From positions 1,396,557 through 1,460,556 of the forward strand of contig NZ_LMUT01000012.1 in NCBI RefSeq assembly GCF_009765785.1: a DNA stretch of 64,000 bases, written 5' to 3'. Below are positions 26,715 to 36,147 of this stretch, piece after piece. A model generated the notes under the pieces. The model saw nothing but the letters and a program-made list of their open reading frames with translations. It was not told the DNA's origin and did no database searches. The position numbers and the translations under genes are program-made. Positions within the stretch are counted from its first letter, which is position 1. Each line of letters begins with the position of its first letter. This stretch comes from Granulicella sp. L46. Lineage in GTDB: Bacteria > Acidobacteriota > Terriglobia > Terriglobales > Acidobacteriaceae.

Positions 26715-27227
26715 CTAGCGCTTGAACGAGAACTTCTTATGCGCAAAGTAGCTGTAGCACGCAATGATTACCGAGTTCACAATCCCCGCCAGAAACGGAG
26801 CGTAGGGATGCGTCAACGCAGGCACCAGAAACGCCTTGGTCGCCAACGGCAGAATGATCAACTCCGCTGGCGTACTGATTCCATACACGGCGAAACACTT
26901 CAACCATTCTTTTAAATAGTTGCCTTTTGTGCGAAACACAAAATGCTTGTAGCAGAGAAACGCGACCGTGATCGCCAGGGGCTTCGACACGATTTGCGCA
27001 ATATCCGCGATCAGCGGTTTCCCGTGGTGCGGGAGCAGATACCCGAACAGGATCACAAATCCCGAATAAAGCCCCAGTGAGATCAGCGTATTGGATCCGC
27101 CGACGAGCAGGAATCGAATGACCTCGCCCGACGGCAAAACCCGCCGAAGCGCAGCAAAAGGGCCATGTGCGCTGGGATCGGGCGGCGTCTCGGCTTCGAG
27201 TAGGGAGGGTTTGTGGCTGGACAACAC
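26715..27227 (-). CDS. GtrA-like membrane protein
   Basis: The product has four hydrophobic helices in the GtrA pattern (FLLVGGSNTLISLGLYSGF near the start, a basic loop with YKHFVFRTKG, and ACYSYFAHKKFSFKR at the end). GtrA proteins are thought to help move lipid-linked sugars across the membrane. A GTG at 27227 preceded by AAGAGG is chosen, giving 170 residues; the frame extends to 27389 but would then overlap the divergent gene start and add a very basic region. It lies upstream of argS on the same strand. Confidence 0.85.
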   Translation of the reverse strand: MLSSHKPSLLEAETPPDPSAHGPFAALRRVLPSGEVIRFLLVGGSNTLISLGLYSGFVILFGYLLPHHGKPLIADIAQIVSKPLAITVAFLCYKHFVFRTKGNYLKEWLKCFAVYGISTPAELIILPLATKAFLVPALTHPYAPFLAGIVNSVIIACYSYFAHKKFSFKR

Positions 27228-27323
27228 ACCTCTTATTCTAGCCGCAACTCGCGAGGCGCGAACACAAACTCGCTCCCTCGATCGTCGCTTCGCATTTGGT
27301 TGTATCGTCAACCTCAGAACAAA

Positions 27324-28919
27324 ATGATTTCCTCGACGCGGCCAGACCCCAACTTGTCCCCCAGGCTTCTTCCGCCCTGGTCCATTCACCTTGCCGTGGT
27401 CGCATTAGCCGTCCTCACACTTCTCCTCAACGGCTATCACCCGTTGGCCGAAGACGGTGGCCTCTACGTAGCAGGCGTACAACTAACTCTCAACCCAACC
27501 CTGTTCCCTCACTACACCGTCTTCGTCAGTGAGCACCTACACTTCTCCGTCTTCGCCCCCGTCCTCGCCTTCCTAGTCCACCTGACCCACTTCTCACTAG
27601 CCTGGGTTTTGCTGCTCACCGATCTCTTCAGCCTTTGGCTTACCTTCTACGCTGCTCATCGCATCTTGCGACACGCCATCTCCAGCGAACCCGCGCGCTT
27701 CGCCGGCCTCTGCCTTCTCGCTGCCTTCTGGACCCTCCCCATCGCAGGCACCTCGTTACTACTGATGGACCCATACGTCACCGCGCGCAGCCTCTCCACA
27801 CCGCTCTCCCTGCTGGCCGTTGCCTTCGCCCTTGAGGACCGTCCCAGCTTCCACCCACTCGTCTGGTCTACCCTCTGCCTCATCCTCGCAGCAGCCTTCC
27901 ACCCTCTGATGGCCGCGTACGCCTTCGCCTTCGTCCTCGTCCTGCGCCTCTCCCACCTGCGCCGGCGTTACATCGCCTACGCAATCCTCGCGCTCTCCGC
28001 ACTCACGCTCGCGACGATTCTTCAAACCATCGCCCCCACCGAAACCCCCACCATCATCGCCGCGGAGAAATCCCGTTATTACTGGTTCCTCTCCCAATGG
28101 CAATGGTTTGAGCTCCTCGGACTCGTCGGTCCGCTAGCCGTTCTCGCCGCGCTGCTCACCCGCTATCGCAAGCAATCCGACCCACTCAACGCCGCCGCTG
28201 CCGCTCTCTGCCGCGCCTGCATCGCCATCGGATGCATCGCAACCCTCGTCGCCCTTCTCTTCGCGCACGAAGGCAGTCGTTCCCACCTCGTGGCCCGCAT
28301 GCAGCCTCTGCGCGTCTTCCTTCTCATCTACGCGATCATGACCCTACTCCTCGGCGCAACCCTCACCGAGATCGCGCTCGAAACCCGCCGCCGCCTGCAA
28401 TCGCAAGTCGGCCGCACTGCACTCGCAGTCCTACCCGCGATCCTCATCCTGGCCCTCGCCGGCACCATGTTCTACGTGCAGCGCCAGACCTTCCCCACGT
28501 CCGAGCACCTCGAGTTCCCCTGGCTCGCGCAGCAGAATCCCAACCCCTGGGTTCAGGCCTTTCTCTGGGCTCGCGACAATACCCCACCCGACGCACTCTT
28601 CGCCCTCGACACCAAGTACGTCAACGAGGACGGCGAAGACGCGCAAACCTTCCGCCCCATCGCTCTCCGCAGCGCCGTCCCTGACTTCTCCAAGGACGGC
28701 GGCGAAGCGGCCATCACACCCTCCCTCGCCACGCAATGGCTACAGGGAGCGGACGCCCAAACCAACCTCTCCACCGAAACCGACGCCGTCCGCGATGCGC
28801 GTCTACTCCCCCTCGGCGTTACCTGGATGGTTCTTCACGCCGCAGCTCCAACCGCGCACGAATGCCCTTATAACAATGGCGTCATCAAGGTGTGCAGCCT
28901 CGTAGCTGCGCGCCCGTGA
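27324..28919 (+). CDS. Polytopic membrane protein, GT-C-like
   Basis: The 531-residue protein has roughly ten hydrophobic segments and a large C-terminal soluble part. The first extracytoplasmic loop contains PLAEDGGLYVAG, an acidic position like that of GT-C glycosyltransferases, but I cannot assign it to a family with confidence. The C-terminal part (NTPPDALFALDTKYVNEDGE) also resembles extracytoplasmic domains of such proteins. It is divergent from the GtrA-like gene, which may supply a lipid-linked sugar; that is inference. The start is at the first ATG after the overlap region. Confidence 0.65.
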   Translation: MISSTRPDPNLSPRLLPPWSIHLAVVALAVLTLLLNGYHPLAEDGGLYVAGVQLTLNPTLFPHYTVFVSEHLHFSVFAPVLAFLVHLTHFSLAWVLLLTDLFSLWLTFYAAHRILRHAISSEPARFAGLCLLAAFWTLPIAGTSLLLMDPYVTARSLSTPLSLLAVAFALEDRPSFHPLVWSTLCLILAAAFHPLMAAYAFAFVLVLRLSHLRRRYIAYAILALSALTLATILQTIAPTETPTIIAAEKSRYYWFLSQWQWFELLGLVGPLAVLAALLTRYRKQSDPLNAAAAALCRACIAIGCIATLVALLFAHEGSRSHLVARMQPLRVFLLIYAIMTLLLGATLTEIALETRRRLQSQVGRTALAVLPAILILALAGTMFYVQRQTFPTSEHLEFPWLAQQNPNPWVQAFLWARDNTPPDALFALDTKYVNEDGEDAQTFRPIALRSAVPDFSKDGGEAAITPSLATQWLQGADAQTNLSTETDAVRDARLLPLGVTWMVLHAAAPTAHECPYNNGVIKVCSLVAARP

Positions 28920-28934
28920 CCCTCCTGCCCGCGG

Positions 28935-30968
28935 TCAGTTTCCGCCCGACGCAGCAACCGCCGGCGCGGTCTTAAGCACCACGCTCTCCTGGTCTTTACT
29001 CTCGAACTGGGTATAAAACTTGCGCAGGCTGTCATAGTCCTTCGGCATGACCAGCAACTCACCCTGAATGTAGTTCCGTCGCGTAGTAAAACCTTTTGCA
29101 TCGCCGGTAATCGCAAGGGTGTAAGCCTCCTGCTTCGGAAGATCGAACCTCGCCGTGTCGGGCAGCGCTTCCACACTCATCGTCGCCGGCAAATTAATTC
29201 GCTGTGCATCCTGCACATACCGGGGATAGTGGAAATAGACAGACTGCTGCCGCTTTACATCGGCGAAGGGCGCCGACTCGCCACTCAGGAAGATATCCGA
29301 GGGCACAAGGACGCGTTTTCCCGTACGCGTTCCCAGCGTTCCAGTCACATCGTAGCTCACCTTCAACGGCTGCTCATAATCCGCAACATTTTCTATCTTG
29401 TCGACCTTTACCTGCAGCGACCTCGGCACCATGTCTTCCAGATGCGTCCGCAGCGCGTGGTTCAGACTCTCCTCGTCCCCGCTCAATGCCCTATGCCGCC
29501 ACTCCACTGCGTTCGCTCCCATAAAGGCCAGATCGATCGTGCCCGTAATCTGGCCGGCCTCATCCATCTTCAAGTTCGCCACCCGTGTCAGTTCGTTGAA
29601 TTTGTAGTCGTCGCTGGAAGTTCCGCCAAATTCAGTGCCCTTATCGAACTGTCGCAAACCCTGCACCAAGGTATGCTCCCACGCAAGGTGACCATAGGCA
29701 CAGTATCTGCATCCCGGATCGAAGTACTTCTCTGTGCCGTCCACATTGACAATCGCAATCACGTCGTCGAACTGTCGAAAGCTCAGCCAGCCCTGAAGAA
29801 AGAGCTCCTCGCTTCTATCCGGCACCAGCATTAGGTAAGCCTTCATACCCGCCGCCCTCGCCATTCCCACAAACAGCTGGGTGATCTGTGTCTCGCTGCC
29901 TCGTTTGTGGTTCAGCACGTCGGCTGCGTTCTTTATCTGATGGCCGCCCTCGGCTTTATCTTCTTGCTTATCGTGAGCTCGGGTGTAACGCGTATTTTCC
30001 AGCTGCATCACCGCCGCATAAATCTTTTGCAGCTTCTGATCATCGCTCGTAGCTCCAACGGTAATGTCCGCCGTCTTCTTCTTCAGATCCGAGTTCGGAT
30101 CTGCGAAGGAGTCCATTCCCTTCGACCAGTCCTTGCCTTCATCCTTCCACCACTCTGCTGCCGTATGTTCCGCCGTGAAGTTGAACAGAACCCGGTAGCT
30201 GAAACTCGCGATAGGAGGCATATAGGCCTCTTTCACCTCCGGCGGAACATCCTTAATCGTCAACTCGAAGACCTGAATTGGTTCATGCGTAAATTCGGAA
30301 TGCGGGACATCGCGACGCTCGATTTTGGCATCCGCCGGAAGTATCGGAAGCCAGGTAATCGTCGTAATACTGCCGTGACTATCTTCAAGTTCCCTGGATG
30401 TCGGGTACCAAATGTAATGCGCCTGCTTCACATACAAGTCTCCCTGGATGATCCATTGGGGTGCCTCATAAATGTTATCGGCGATCCGCGTTGCATAGCG
30501 GTACTCAATAATGCTTCCCACCTCAACATCCGGCAGCGTGAACACTCTCTCCTGCACCTTCACGTCCTGGGCCTTCTCCAGTACTTTCAGATAGGGCTTG
30601 CCCGTGAAAGGAATGATCGTGCCATCCGCGTGGATCGTCCGTCCTGTAATGTCTTCCAGCGTCTTGTCATCGCCAGTGAGGGACGATTCGTTCTGTGCGA
30701 CGGTGACAAAGGGTAGCGTCACATTCGCATACTTCTCCCCATCTTTGGTCAGAATCTTGATGCGTTCGTAATGGAACACTCCGTGAAGATCGTCCTTGGT
30801 ACTCTCTTCACGATTCAGCACCACCGCTGCCGCTCCTGGGTATCCCGGCAACGAGGTCATCGATAGCTCTTCCGGCGTCGGTGGCATGAAACTCGCCTGT
30901 TGCGCACACGCCACGCCGCTCACTGCCACGGCCGTCAATATCCATGCACCGATCGTTCTCGTCGTCAT
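28935..30968 (-). CDS. Secreted DUF3857/transglutaminase-like protein (1)
   Basis: The 677-residue protein has a signal peptide (MTTRTIGAWILTAVAVSGVACA) and the DUF3857 N-terminal domain with YERIKILTKDGEKYA, ITGRTIHADGTIIPF and DVEVGSIIEYRY, then a transglutaminase-like region (NAADVLNHKRGSETQITQLF) in which the usual Cys of the GDCKD motif is replaced: the segment reads KRGSETQI. The domain is therefore probably catalytically dead. A C-terminal DUF2569-like beta region follows. The next gene upstream is a paralogue with an intact motif. Confidence 0.85.
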   Translation of the reverse strand: MTTRTIGAWILTAVAVSGVACAQQASFMPPTPEELSMTSLPGYPGAAAVVLNREESTKDDLHGVFHYERIKILTKDGEKYANVTLPFVTVAQNESSLTGDDKTLEDITGRTIHADGTIIPFTGKPYLKVLEKAQDVKVQERVFTLPDVEVGSIIEYRYATRIADNIYEAPQWIIQGDLYVKQAHYIWYPTSRELEDSHGSITTITWLPILPADAKIERRDVPHSEFTHEPIQVFELTIKDVPPEVKEAYMPPIASFSYRVLFNFTAEHTAAEWWKDEGKDWSKGMDSFADPNSDLKKKTADITVGATSDDQKLQKIYAAVMQLENTRYTRAHDKQEDKAEGGHQIKNAADVLNHKRGSETQITQLFVGMARAAGMKAYLMLVPDRSEELFLQGWLSFRQFDDVIAIVNVDGTEKYFDPGCRYCAYGHLAWEHTLVQGLRQFDKGTEFGGTSSDDYKFNELTRVANLKMDEAGQITGTIDLAFMGANAVEWRHRALSGDEESLNHALRTHLEDMVPRSLQVKVDKIENVADYEQPLKVSYDVTGTLGTRTGKRVLVPSDIFLSGESAPFADVKRQQSVYFHYPRYVQDAQRINLPATMSVEALPDTARFDLPKQEAYTLAITGDAKGFTTRRNYIQGELLVMPKDYDSLRKFYTQFESKDQESVVLKTAPAVAASGGN

Positions 30969-31002
30969 CGCCAGCCGTTCACTCCCTCTTAGTCTGTGTC
31001 CT

Positions 31003-33057
31003 TTAGTTTCCGCGCTTCAAAATTGCCTGACTGTCTTCATCCGCAGCAATAGCTGCCGCCAGTTGCTGTACCGCTTCATACTTTGTCGCCGGCACCGTCA
31101 CCTGTCTCACGGTGTAGGTCCGGCTATAGTGCAATACGCGCCCATGCAACTCAGTTGAGCTCACATAGCTCGCAAATCCAACGTCGATCTTGACCGGATC
31201 CGGCAGTTCATCCACCACGTACCCCTGTGGCAGCTCGATGTCATACTCATCGGTGCCCTGCATCGTCTGCTCCAGATCGATCTCCACATGGCGGGGCTTA
31301 CGATCCACGTCCAGCCCATAACTTCCCAGCACTCGCGGCCGAACCATCAGCAGTGGCCCCGTAAAACTCGCGAAGTGGCTCGCCTGCAAATCGAACGTGG
31401 TCGTCAAATCCTTGTTGAGGGCATCCACATTCTCCACCTTCAAACCAGTCATCGACGCCCCCGTAAAATCCTGCGCGATTACCCGGTTCATATACTCTGT
31501 CTGCTTCTTTTCGCCCTCGCTTGAGAACACCTGCCGCCTCGTCTCCGCCAGATCCCCGAACCGCAGGTCCGTAACCGATCCCTTCAGCGTCCCATCCGCA
31601 CTCAGCTCAAACTTCCCTGAGCGCCGGATCGTGTTCAGCTTCGGATCCATCACCGGCAGCTCGATGATCTGGCTATCCTTGCCTTCCATCAGCACGCCAT
31701 AGCTGCCCTGCAGGTTGTCCTCCAGCTGCCCGAACGGTGTCATATCCCACGTCGGATCAAAAATCAGATACCGCCTGCCCGTCTTCGCCGTCACCACACT
31801 GTGCAGCTTCGCCGATTCATACCCATTCGGAATTTCGATCGCCGCAATCATGTGGTCGCCCCAGATCGAAGGCGCATCCGGATCGATCACGCCCCGCTCT
31901 ACATCCACCATCAGCAACGCGCTATGAATCCCTACGCTCGAGAGCATCGCCGACAGCAATGTCGCCTTGTCCTTGCAGTCACCATACCGTCCACGATAGA
32001 TATCCTCCGCCGCATGAGGCTGATAGCCGCCAACTCCCATCTTGATCGCGACGTATCGGATCTTTTGCTGCACGAACTCTCCGATAGCCTCTGCCTTGTC
32101 GAAGAAATCCGTCTTACCCGCCGTCAACTCTGCAGCCTTCGCCGCGATGTCTGGCGCAGACTCCACTCGGCCGCGCTCCAATCCCTCATACCACTCGCCA
32201 ATGCCCTGCCACGTGCCATCCTGCGGCTCCATCAATCCGGGCCCTGCATAGTGCACCGTCATGCGCGCCGCCTGGGATCCCTCACCCGGCGCCATCGGTA
32301 CGTGATCCAGGTCAATCGCCGACTCGTTATTCATCTCCCAGCGATAGGAATGATTTTCCAGATCGATCCCATCCACCTTCGCATGCCGAGCCCACGTCGT
32401 TGTGTACGTGTAGCCCGGAGGTAGCGCCAGTGTGAAGCTTTGTTGGATTCGCGGGAGATCGTCCTGAAAGCCCCAATTCGTCTCTGCCAGGTACGGCCGC
32501 TCGCGCTTCTCGTACTCATATGCGATGATGCCGCCCGGATCCCGTCCCGGCGGATCCGCGGCCTTCGCCCTGTCATCCGAGTACAACTCCCCACTCCCCC
32601 CGGGCGCTCCTAGATCCACAATCTCGTTGTCCTTCATCGTGTACTCGTGACCTGCCGCGTCAATGCTCCACACATGCAGCGAAAGTACCTTCGAGTCCTT
32701 GTCGTACGACACCCACGGGTACCCATAATCCCGTCCCTGCGGCCGCAGAATCTTCACCACCCTGCGCACATGCTCAACCGCCTGCCCCTTCTGGTCGACC
32801 GTATACGTCGTCTCCTCGAGCAGCACCACCGCCTTGGGATTTCCGTGGAACTCCGGTAGCTTCTGTTGCGCCGCCGTCTTCACCCAATCCGGCACCGGCT
32901 GCGACCCAAAAAGGTTTCCAGCCCGCGCTCGAACACCACTCCCGAGCGCCACCGCGCCCACCAACAGAATCGCCAGTCGACCGCCCGCGCGACCGCGATC
33001 TACTGCAACTCTCGACTGCATGGCGGCAGCTCTGTGTGTCCCGCCTCCCACTTTCAT
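31003..33057 (-). CDS. Secreted DUF3857/transglutaminase-like protein (2)
   Basis: The 684-residue protein has a basic N-terminus, then a hydrophobic signal (LAILLVGAVALGSG) and the DUF3857 domain (HVRRVVKILRPQG, YDKDSKVLSLHVWSIDA). The transglutaminase-like domain is intact: YGDCKDKATLLSAML holds the Cys, GDHMIAAI supplies a His and LIFDPTWD an Asp. This argues for a cysteine protease or amidase/crosslinking activity in the periplasm, but the substrate is unknown. It lies 34 bases upstream of the paralogue that lacks the cysteine. Confidence 0.87.
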   Translation of the reverse strand: MKVGGGTHRAAAMQSRVAVDRGRAGGRLAILLVGAVALGSGVRARAGNLFGSQPVPDWVKTAAQQKLPEFHGNPKAVVLLEETTYTVDQKGQAVEHVRRVVKILRPQGRDYGYPWVSYDKDSKVLSLHVWSIDAAGHEYTMKDNEIVDLGAPGGSGELYSDDRAKAADPPGRDPGGIIAYEYEKRERPYLAETNWGFQDDLPRIQQSFTLALPPGYTYTTTWARHAKVDGIDLENHSYRWEMNNESAIDLDHVPMAPGEGSQAARMTVHYAGPGLMEPQDGTWQGIGEWYEGLERGRVESAPDIAAKAAELTAGKTDFFDKAEAIGEFVQQKIRYVAIKMGVGGYQPHAAEDIYRGRYGDCKDKATLLSAMLSSVGIHSALLMVDVERGVIDPDAPSIWGDHMIAAIEIPNGYESAKLHSVVTAKTGRRYLIFDPTWDMTPFGQLEDNLQGSYGVLMEGKDSQIIELPVMDPKLNTIRRSGKFELSADGTLKGSVTDLRFGDLAETRRQVFSSEGEKKQTEYMNRVIAQDFTGASMTGLKVENVDALNKDLTTTFDLQASHFASFTGPLLMVRPRVLGSYGLDVDRKPRHVEIDLEQTMQGTDEYDIELPQGYVVDELPDPVKIDVGFASYVSSTELHGRVLHYSRTYTVRQVTVPATKYEAVQQLAAAIAADEDSQAILKRGN

Positions 33058-33184
33058 GGAGACCCGCTAGGTAAGAGATTTAGTGGTTGATTTATACGTG
33101 TCTTCTCGGCGCCATGCAAGTCCGAATCGAATTCCACCGCCACCGCAACGAATACTGCCCTTCGTGCTACCTTAATCAAGGAGC

Positions 33185-33260
33185 GAGCGGGTAGCTCAGT
33201 TGGTAGAGCATCGCCCTTTTAAGGCGTTGGTCCTGGGTTCGAGCCCCAGCCCGCTCACCA
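33185..33260 (+). tRNA. tRNA-Lys (anticodon TTT)
   Basis: The acceptor stem GAGCGGG pairs with CCCGCTC; the D arm is TAGCTCAGTTGGTAGAGC; the anticodon stem CGCC/GGCG encloses CTTTTAA with anticodon TTT; the T loop contains GGTTCGAGCCC. CCA is encoded at 33258-33260. All elements are canonical. Confidence 0.97.
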
Positions 33261-33357
33261 CCTCACCATCCCACCTACAAATGAGCGCAATAGTCTCTGC
33301 AGCAGGCAGGAGTAGCCCTCGTCCTCACCGACGAGCCCGAACACTGACTTCGCGCTC

Positions 33358-34827
33358 TTATTCGCTCGCCTTCAGCTTACGCACGATGTTCGACGTAGAA
33401 AATCCCTCGACCGTCGGCACAATCTCCACGCGTCCTCCGGCGGCAATCACCTCTTCATGCCCCACGACCGTCTCGATGGAATAATCCCCACCCTTCACCA
33501 GCACGTCTGGCCTCACCGCCCGAATCAGCTCCAGCGGCGTGTCTTCCTCGAACACCACCACCGCATCCACCGCCGCCAGCGCTGCCATCACTCGTGCGCG
33601 TTCGTTTTCTCCCACCACCGGTCGCGTCGGCCCCTTCAGCCGGCACACACTCGCATCGGCATTCAATCCCAGCACCAGCTTCGTCCCAAATCGGTGGCAC
33701 TCTTCCAGCAGCGTCACATGCCCCACGTGCAGCAGATCGAAACACCCGTTCGTGAACACGATCGTCTCGCCCGCAGCTCTCCACTCCGCCACGCGCTTGG
33801 CCAGCCGCTCGCCATTCAACACCTTCTCGTCGCCGCGAATTCCGCTCGACGGCGTCATCGCCGCCACCAGCTCATGCCCCGCGATCGGTACCGTGCCCAT
33901 CTTGCCCACAACGATCCCCGCTGCCAAATTCGCCAGCTCCACCGCTGTCTCAATCTTCAACCCACCAGCCAGTGCCGCGGCCAGCGTAGCAATCACCGTA
34001 TCGCCCGCGCCCGACACGTCAAACACCTCGCGAGCCCGAGCCGGCGAATGATACGACCCGCCATCCCACAGCACGCGAATCCCCTTCTCGCTCATCGTCA
34101 CCGTCAGATACTTCAGCCCACACTTCTCGCGCTGCGCTTCGCCAGCCTCCAGCAACGCTGCGAGCAGATGCGAACTCACGCCGGTCGCCAGCGCCAACTC
34201 CTGCAGGTTCGGACACACCATCGTCGCCCCCGCATACTTACCAAAGTCTGGAGTCTTCGGATCAGCCAGCACGGGAATCCCCGCCACCTTCGCCGCCGCA
34301 ATCACTGCCGCGCACAACTCCGCCGACACCGCACCCTTCGCATAATCCGACAACACCACCGCGTGCACCTTGCTGACCAGCTGCTCCGCAAGCTCCCGCA
34401 GCCGCTGCTGATCCTCCGCACCCGGCGCGTCTTTGCTTTCGATGTCCAGCCGCAGCAACTGCTGCTGCCGCCCCACAATCCGCGTCTTCGAGATCGTCGG
34501 CAGCTTCGTCGTCACCACCCCCACCGTATCGATTCCCGCAGCCTCCACCAGCGCGGCCAGCTCGTCCTTATCCTTGTCCTCACCCCAGAATCCCGCGAGC
34601 ACCGCCTGGCACCCGAGCCCCGCCAGGTTCATCGCCACATTCGCCGCACCGCCCGCACGCTCATAGTGCTGCGCATGCCGCAGCACCGGCACCGGAGCCT
34701 CCGGAGAAATCCGATCCACCTCACCCAGGATGTAGCGGTCGAGCATTAAATCCCCAACCACCAACACCTTCAGGTGTCCAAACCCGCCCTCCAACAATCC
34801 CAGAACCGCATGTGTCTCCGGCAGCAT
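33358..34827 (-). CDS. hldE: Bifunctional heptose-7-phosphate kinase / heptose-1-phosphate adenylyltransferase
   Basis: HldE makes ADP-heptose for the LPS inner core. The N-terminal PfkB kinase has VVGDLMLDRYILGEVDRISPEAP split over residues 23-46, GGAANVA and the catalytic DVSGAGDTV. The C-terminal nucleotidyltransferase begins IVFTNGCFDLLHVGH and contains LKGPTRPV. Both domains are complete, as in E. coli. A TTG at 34848 is in frame, but the ATG at 34827 is preferred. The heptosyltransferase-like GT9 gene is just upstream. Confidence 0.94.
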   Translation of the reverse strand: MLPETHAVLGLLEGGFGHLKVLVVGDLMLDRYILGEVDRISPEAPVPVLRHAQHYERAGGAANVAMNLAGLGCQAVLAGFWGEDKDKDELAALVEAAGIDTVGVVTTKLPTISKTRIVGRQQQLLRLDIESKDAPGAEDQQRLRELAEQLVSKVHAVVLSDYAKGAVSAELCAAVIAAAKVAGIPVLADPKTPDFGKYAGATMVCPNLQELALATGVSSHLLAALLEAGEAQREKCGLKYLTVTMSEKGIRVLWDGGSYHSPARAREVFDVSGAGDTVIATLAAALAGGLKIETAVELANLAAGIVVGKMGTVPIAGHELVAAMTPSSGIRGDEKVLNGERLAKRVAEWRAAGETIVFTNGCFDLLHVGHVTLLEECHRFGTKLVLGLNADASVCRLKGPTRPVVGENERARVMAALAAVDAVVVFEEDTPLELIRAVRPDVLVKGGDYSIETVVGHEEVIAAGGRVEIVPTVEGFSTSNIVRKLKASE

Positions 34828-34884
34828 CGTCGTCTCAACTTTCCCCAACCATCATCGCACCACAAGTTCTCAGTTCTCAGATGT

Positions 34885-34935
34885 CAGTTCTCAGTTGTGA
34901 GCGATCGCTTTGCCTTCACTAAGAACTGAGAACTG
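34885..34935. repeat. CAGTTCTCAGTT inverted repeat over the GT9 stop codon
   Basis: CAGTTCTCAGTT (34885-34896) and AACTGAGAACTG (34924-34935) form a perfect 12-bp stem with a 27-base loop. A further direct copy, AGTTCTCAGTTCTCAG, lies at 34865-34880. The TGA of the GT9 gene (34891-34893 on the plus strand) is inside the left arm. Confidence 0.7.
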
Positions 34936-36045
34936 TGAGCGCACCACCCCCATCACCTCATCCACCCCGATCGACATCAAGCACTTCTTCTGCTGCTCAA
35001 TGCACGTCTCCAGCCCACACCCCCAGCACTCCACCCGGTGATACACCACCTGGTGCTGCTTCCCAAACGGAAACCACTGCCGCGGAATATTCCGTGCCGC
35101 AAAGATCGCCACCACCGGCGTCCCCACCGCCGCCGCCAGGTGCATCGGCCCGCTGTCATGCCCGACAAACAGCCGCGCCCGCGCAATCGCCGCTGCACTC
35201 TCCCGAGGCGTCAGCGCCCCACAAAGATTTACCACCATCCCACCACCATTCGCCCGCCAACCCTCCGCCGCAAACTCACTCGCCTCACTCTCCTCCTCCG
35301 CTCCCAACAGCAGCAGCGCCCTCCCGGGAAACTCCACCGCCATCTTTCCCAGCAGCGCCCGCCAGTTGTCCGAGCCCCAATCCTTCGCCTGCACCTTCGT
35401 CCCAACACTCACCGCAATGGACTCCACCGCCAGCGCCTCACCACCAATCGCCTGCGCCGCACGCTCCCGCTCCTCCGCGCTCAAATGCAGATCCCAGCTA
35501 GCCGGATCATTCAGCCTTCCGGGATCGGCAATATCCCCCACCGCGGCCAGTTGCCCGATACACCGCGCCAGTCGCCCCGCCTCCGGCTCCAAATGACCAT
35601 CGCCCATCGCATGATCTTTCCCGCCCGTCGCCGCGCCATAATAGTTCCGCTGCATCCCCTCCGTCAGTGGAACCCCAACGATCCGCCTCACACCACAAAG
35701 CCGAAAGAACGCCTCATCCCTCTGCGCCGCCTTCACCCCGCGCGGCGCTGCCAAATACACCAGCACTTGCGGCCTCCAGCGAACGATCGACCACCAAACC
35801 CCCAGCAGCTCCCCCACACTCCGCGTCCCCACCTCGTAGCGCATATACCCTTGCACCAGCCCCGACCCCTCCAAAATCGCCGCAGCCGCCGGCGCCTTCG
35901 AGCTCACCGGCACATTCGTCAGCATCCGCCGCTCCGCCTCCGGAAACGCTCTCGCCACCAGGTGCAGCGCCGGCAGCGCCACCAGCATATCGCCCAGGCT
36001 TCCCAGCCGATACACCAGCACCCTCCGCGTAGTCCTCTTTCCCAT
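34891..36045 (-). CDS. Glycosyltransferase family 9 (heptosyltransferase-like)
   Basis: The 384-residue protein starts MGKRTTRRVLVYRLGSLGDM, the GT9 N-terminal signature, and contains the C-terminal donor-binding FVGHDSGPMHLAAAVGTPVV, with Asp and His positions typical of WaaF/WaaC. It probably transfers heptose or a related sugar to LPS. ATG 36045 fits the family start; 13 upstream codons are in frame but less likely. The final residues (SQFSVLSEGKAIAHN) are encoded by a short inverted repeat that overlaps the stop codon. hldE follows downstream. Confidence 0.9.
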   Translation of the reverse strand: MGKRTTRRVLVYRLGSLGDMLVALPALHLVARAFPEAERRMLTNVPVSSKAPAAAAILEGSGLVQGYMRYEVGTRSVGELLGVWWSIVRWRPQVLVYLAAPRGVKAAQRDEAFFRLCGVRRIVGVPLTEGMQRNYYGAATGGKDHAMGDGHLEPEAGRLARCIGQLAAVGDIADPGRLNDPASWDLHLSAEERERAAQAIGGEALAVESIAVSVGTKVQAKDWGSDNWRALLGKMAVEFPGRALLLLGAEEESEASEFAAEGWRANGGGMVVNLCGALTPRESAAAIARARLFVGHDSGPMHLAAAVGTPVVAIFAARNIPRQWFPFGKQHQVVYHRVECWGCGLETCIEQQKKCLMSIGVDEVMGVVRSQFSVLSEGKAIAHN

Positions 36046-36147
36046 GCCTCCAGTGTCGCATTTCACACTGTATCCACACCACACACGTGCGCCGCCCCCG
36101 CCCCTACCATCTTCGCCGCGCCTCCGTTATCCTTGCTATCACGCCTC

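Noticed and set aside
33261..33357. CTCGTC/GACGAG hairpin after tRNA-Lys as a terminator
   Set aside because: The stem is only 6 bp and no T-run follows, so the case is too weak to list.
35038..36147. Long plus-strand extension upstream of the DUF4254 gene
   Set aside because: It is antisense to the GT9 gene and His/Arg/Pro-rich; DUF4254 similarity begins only at 36148.
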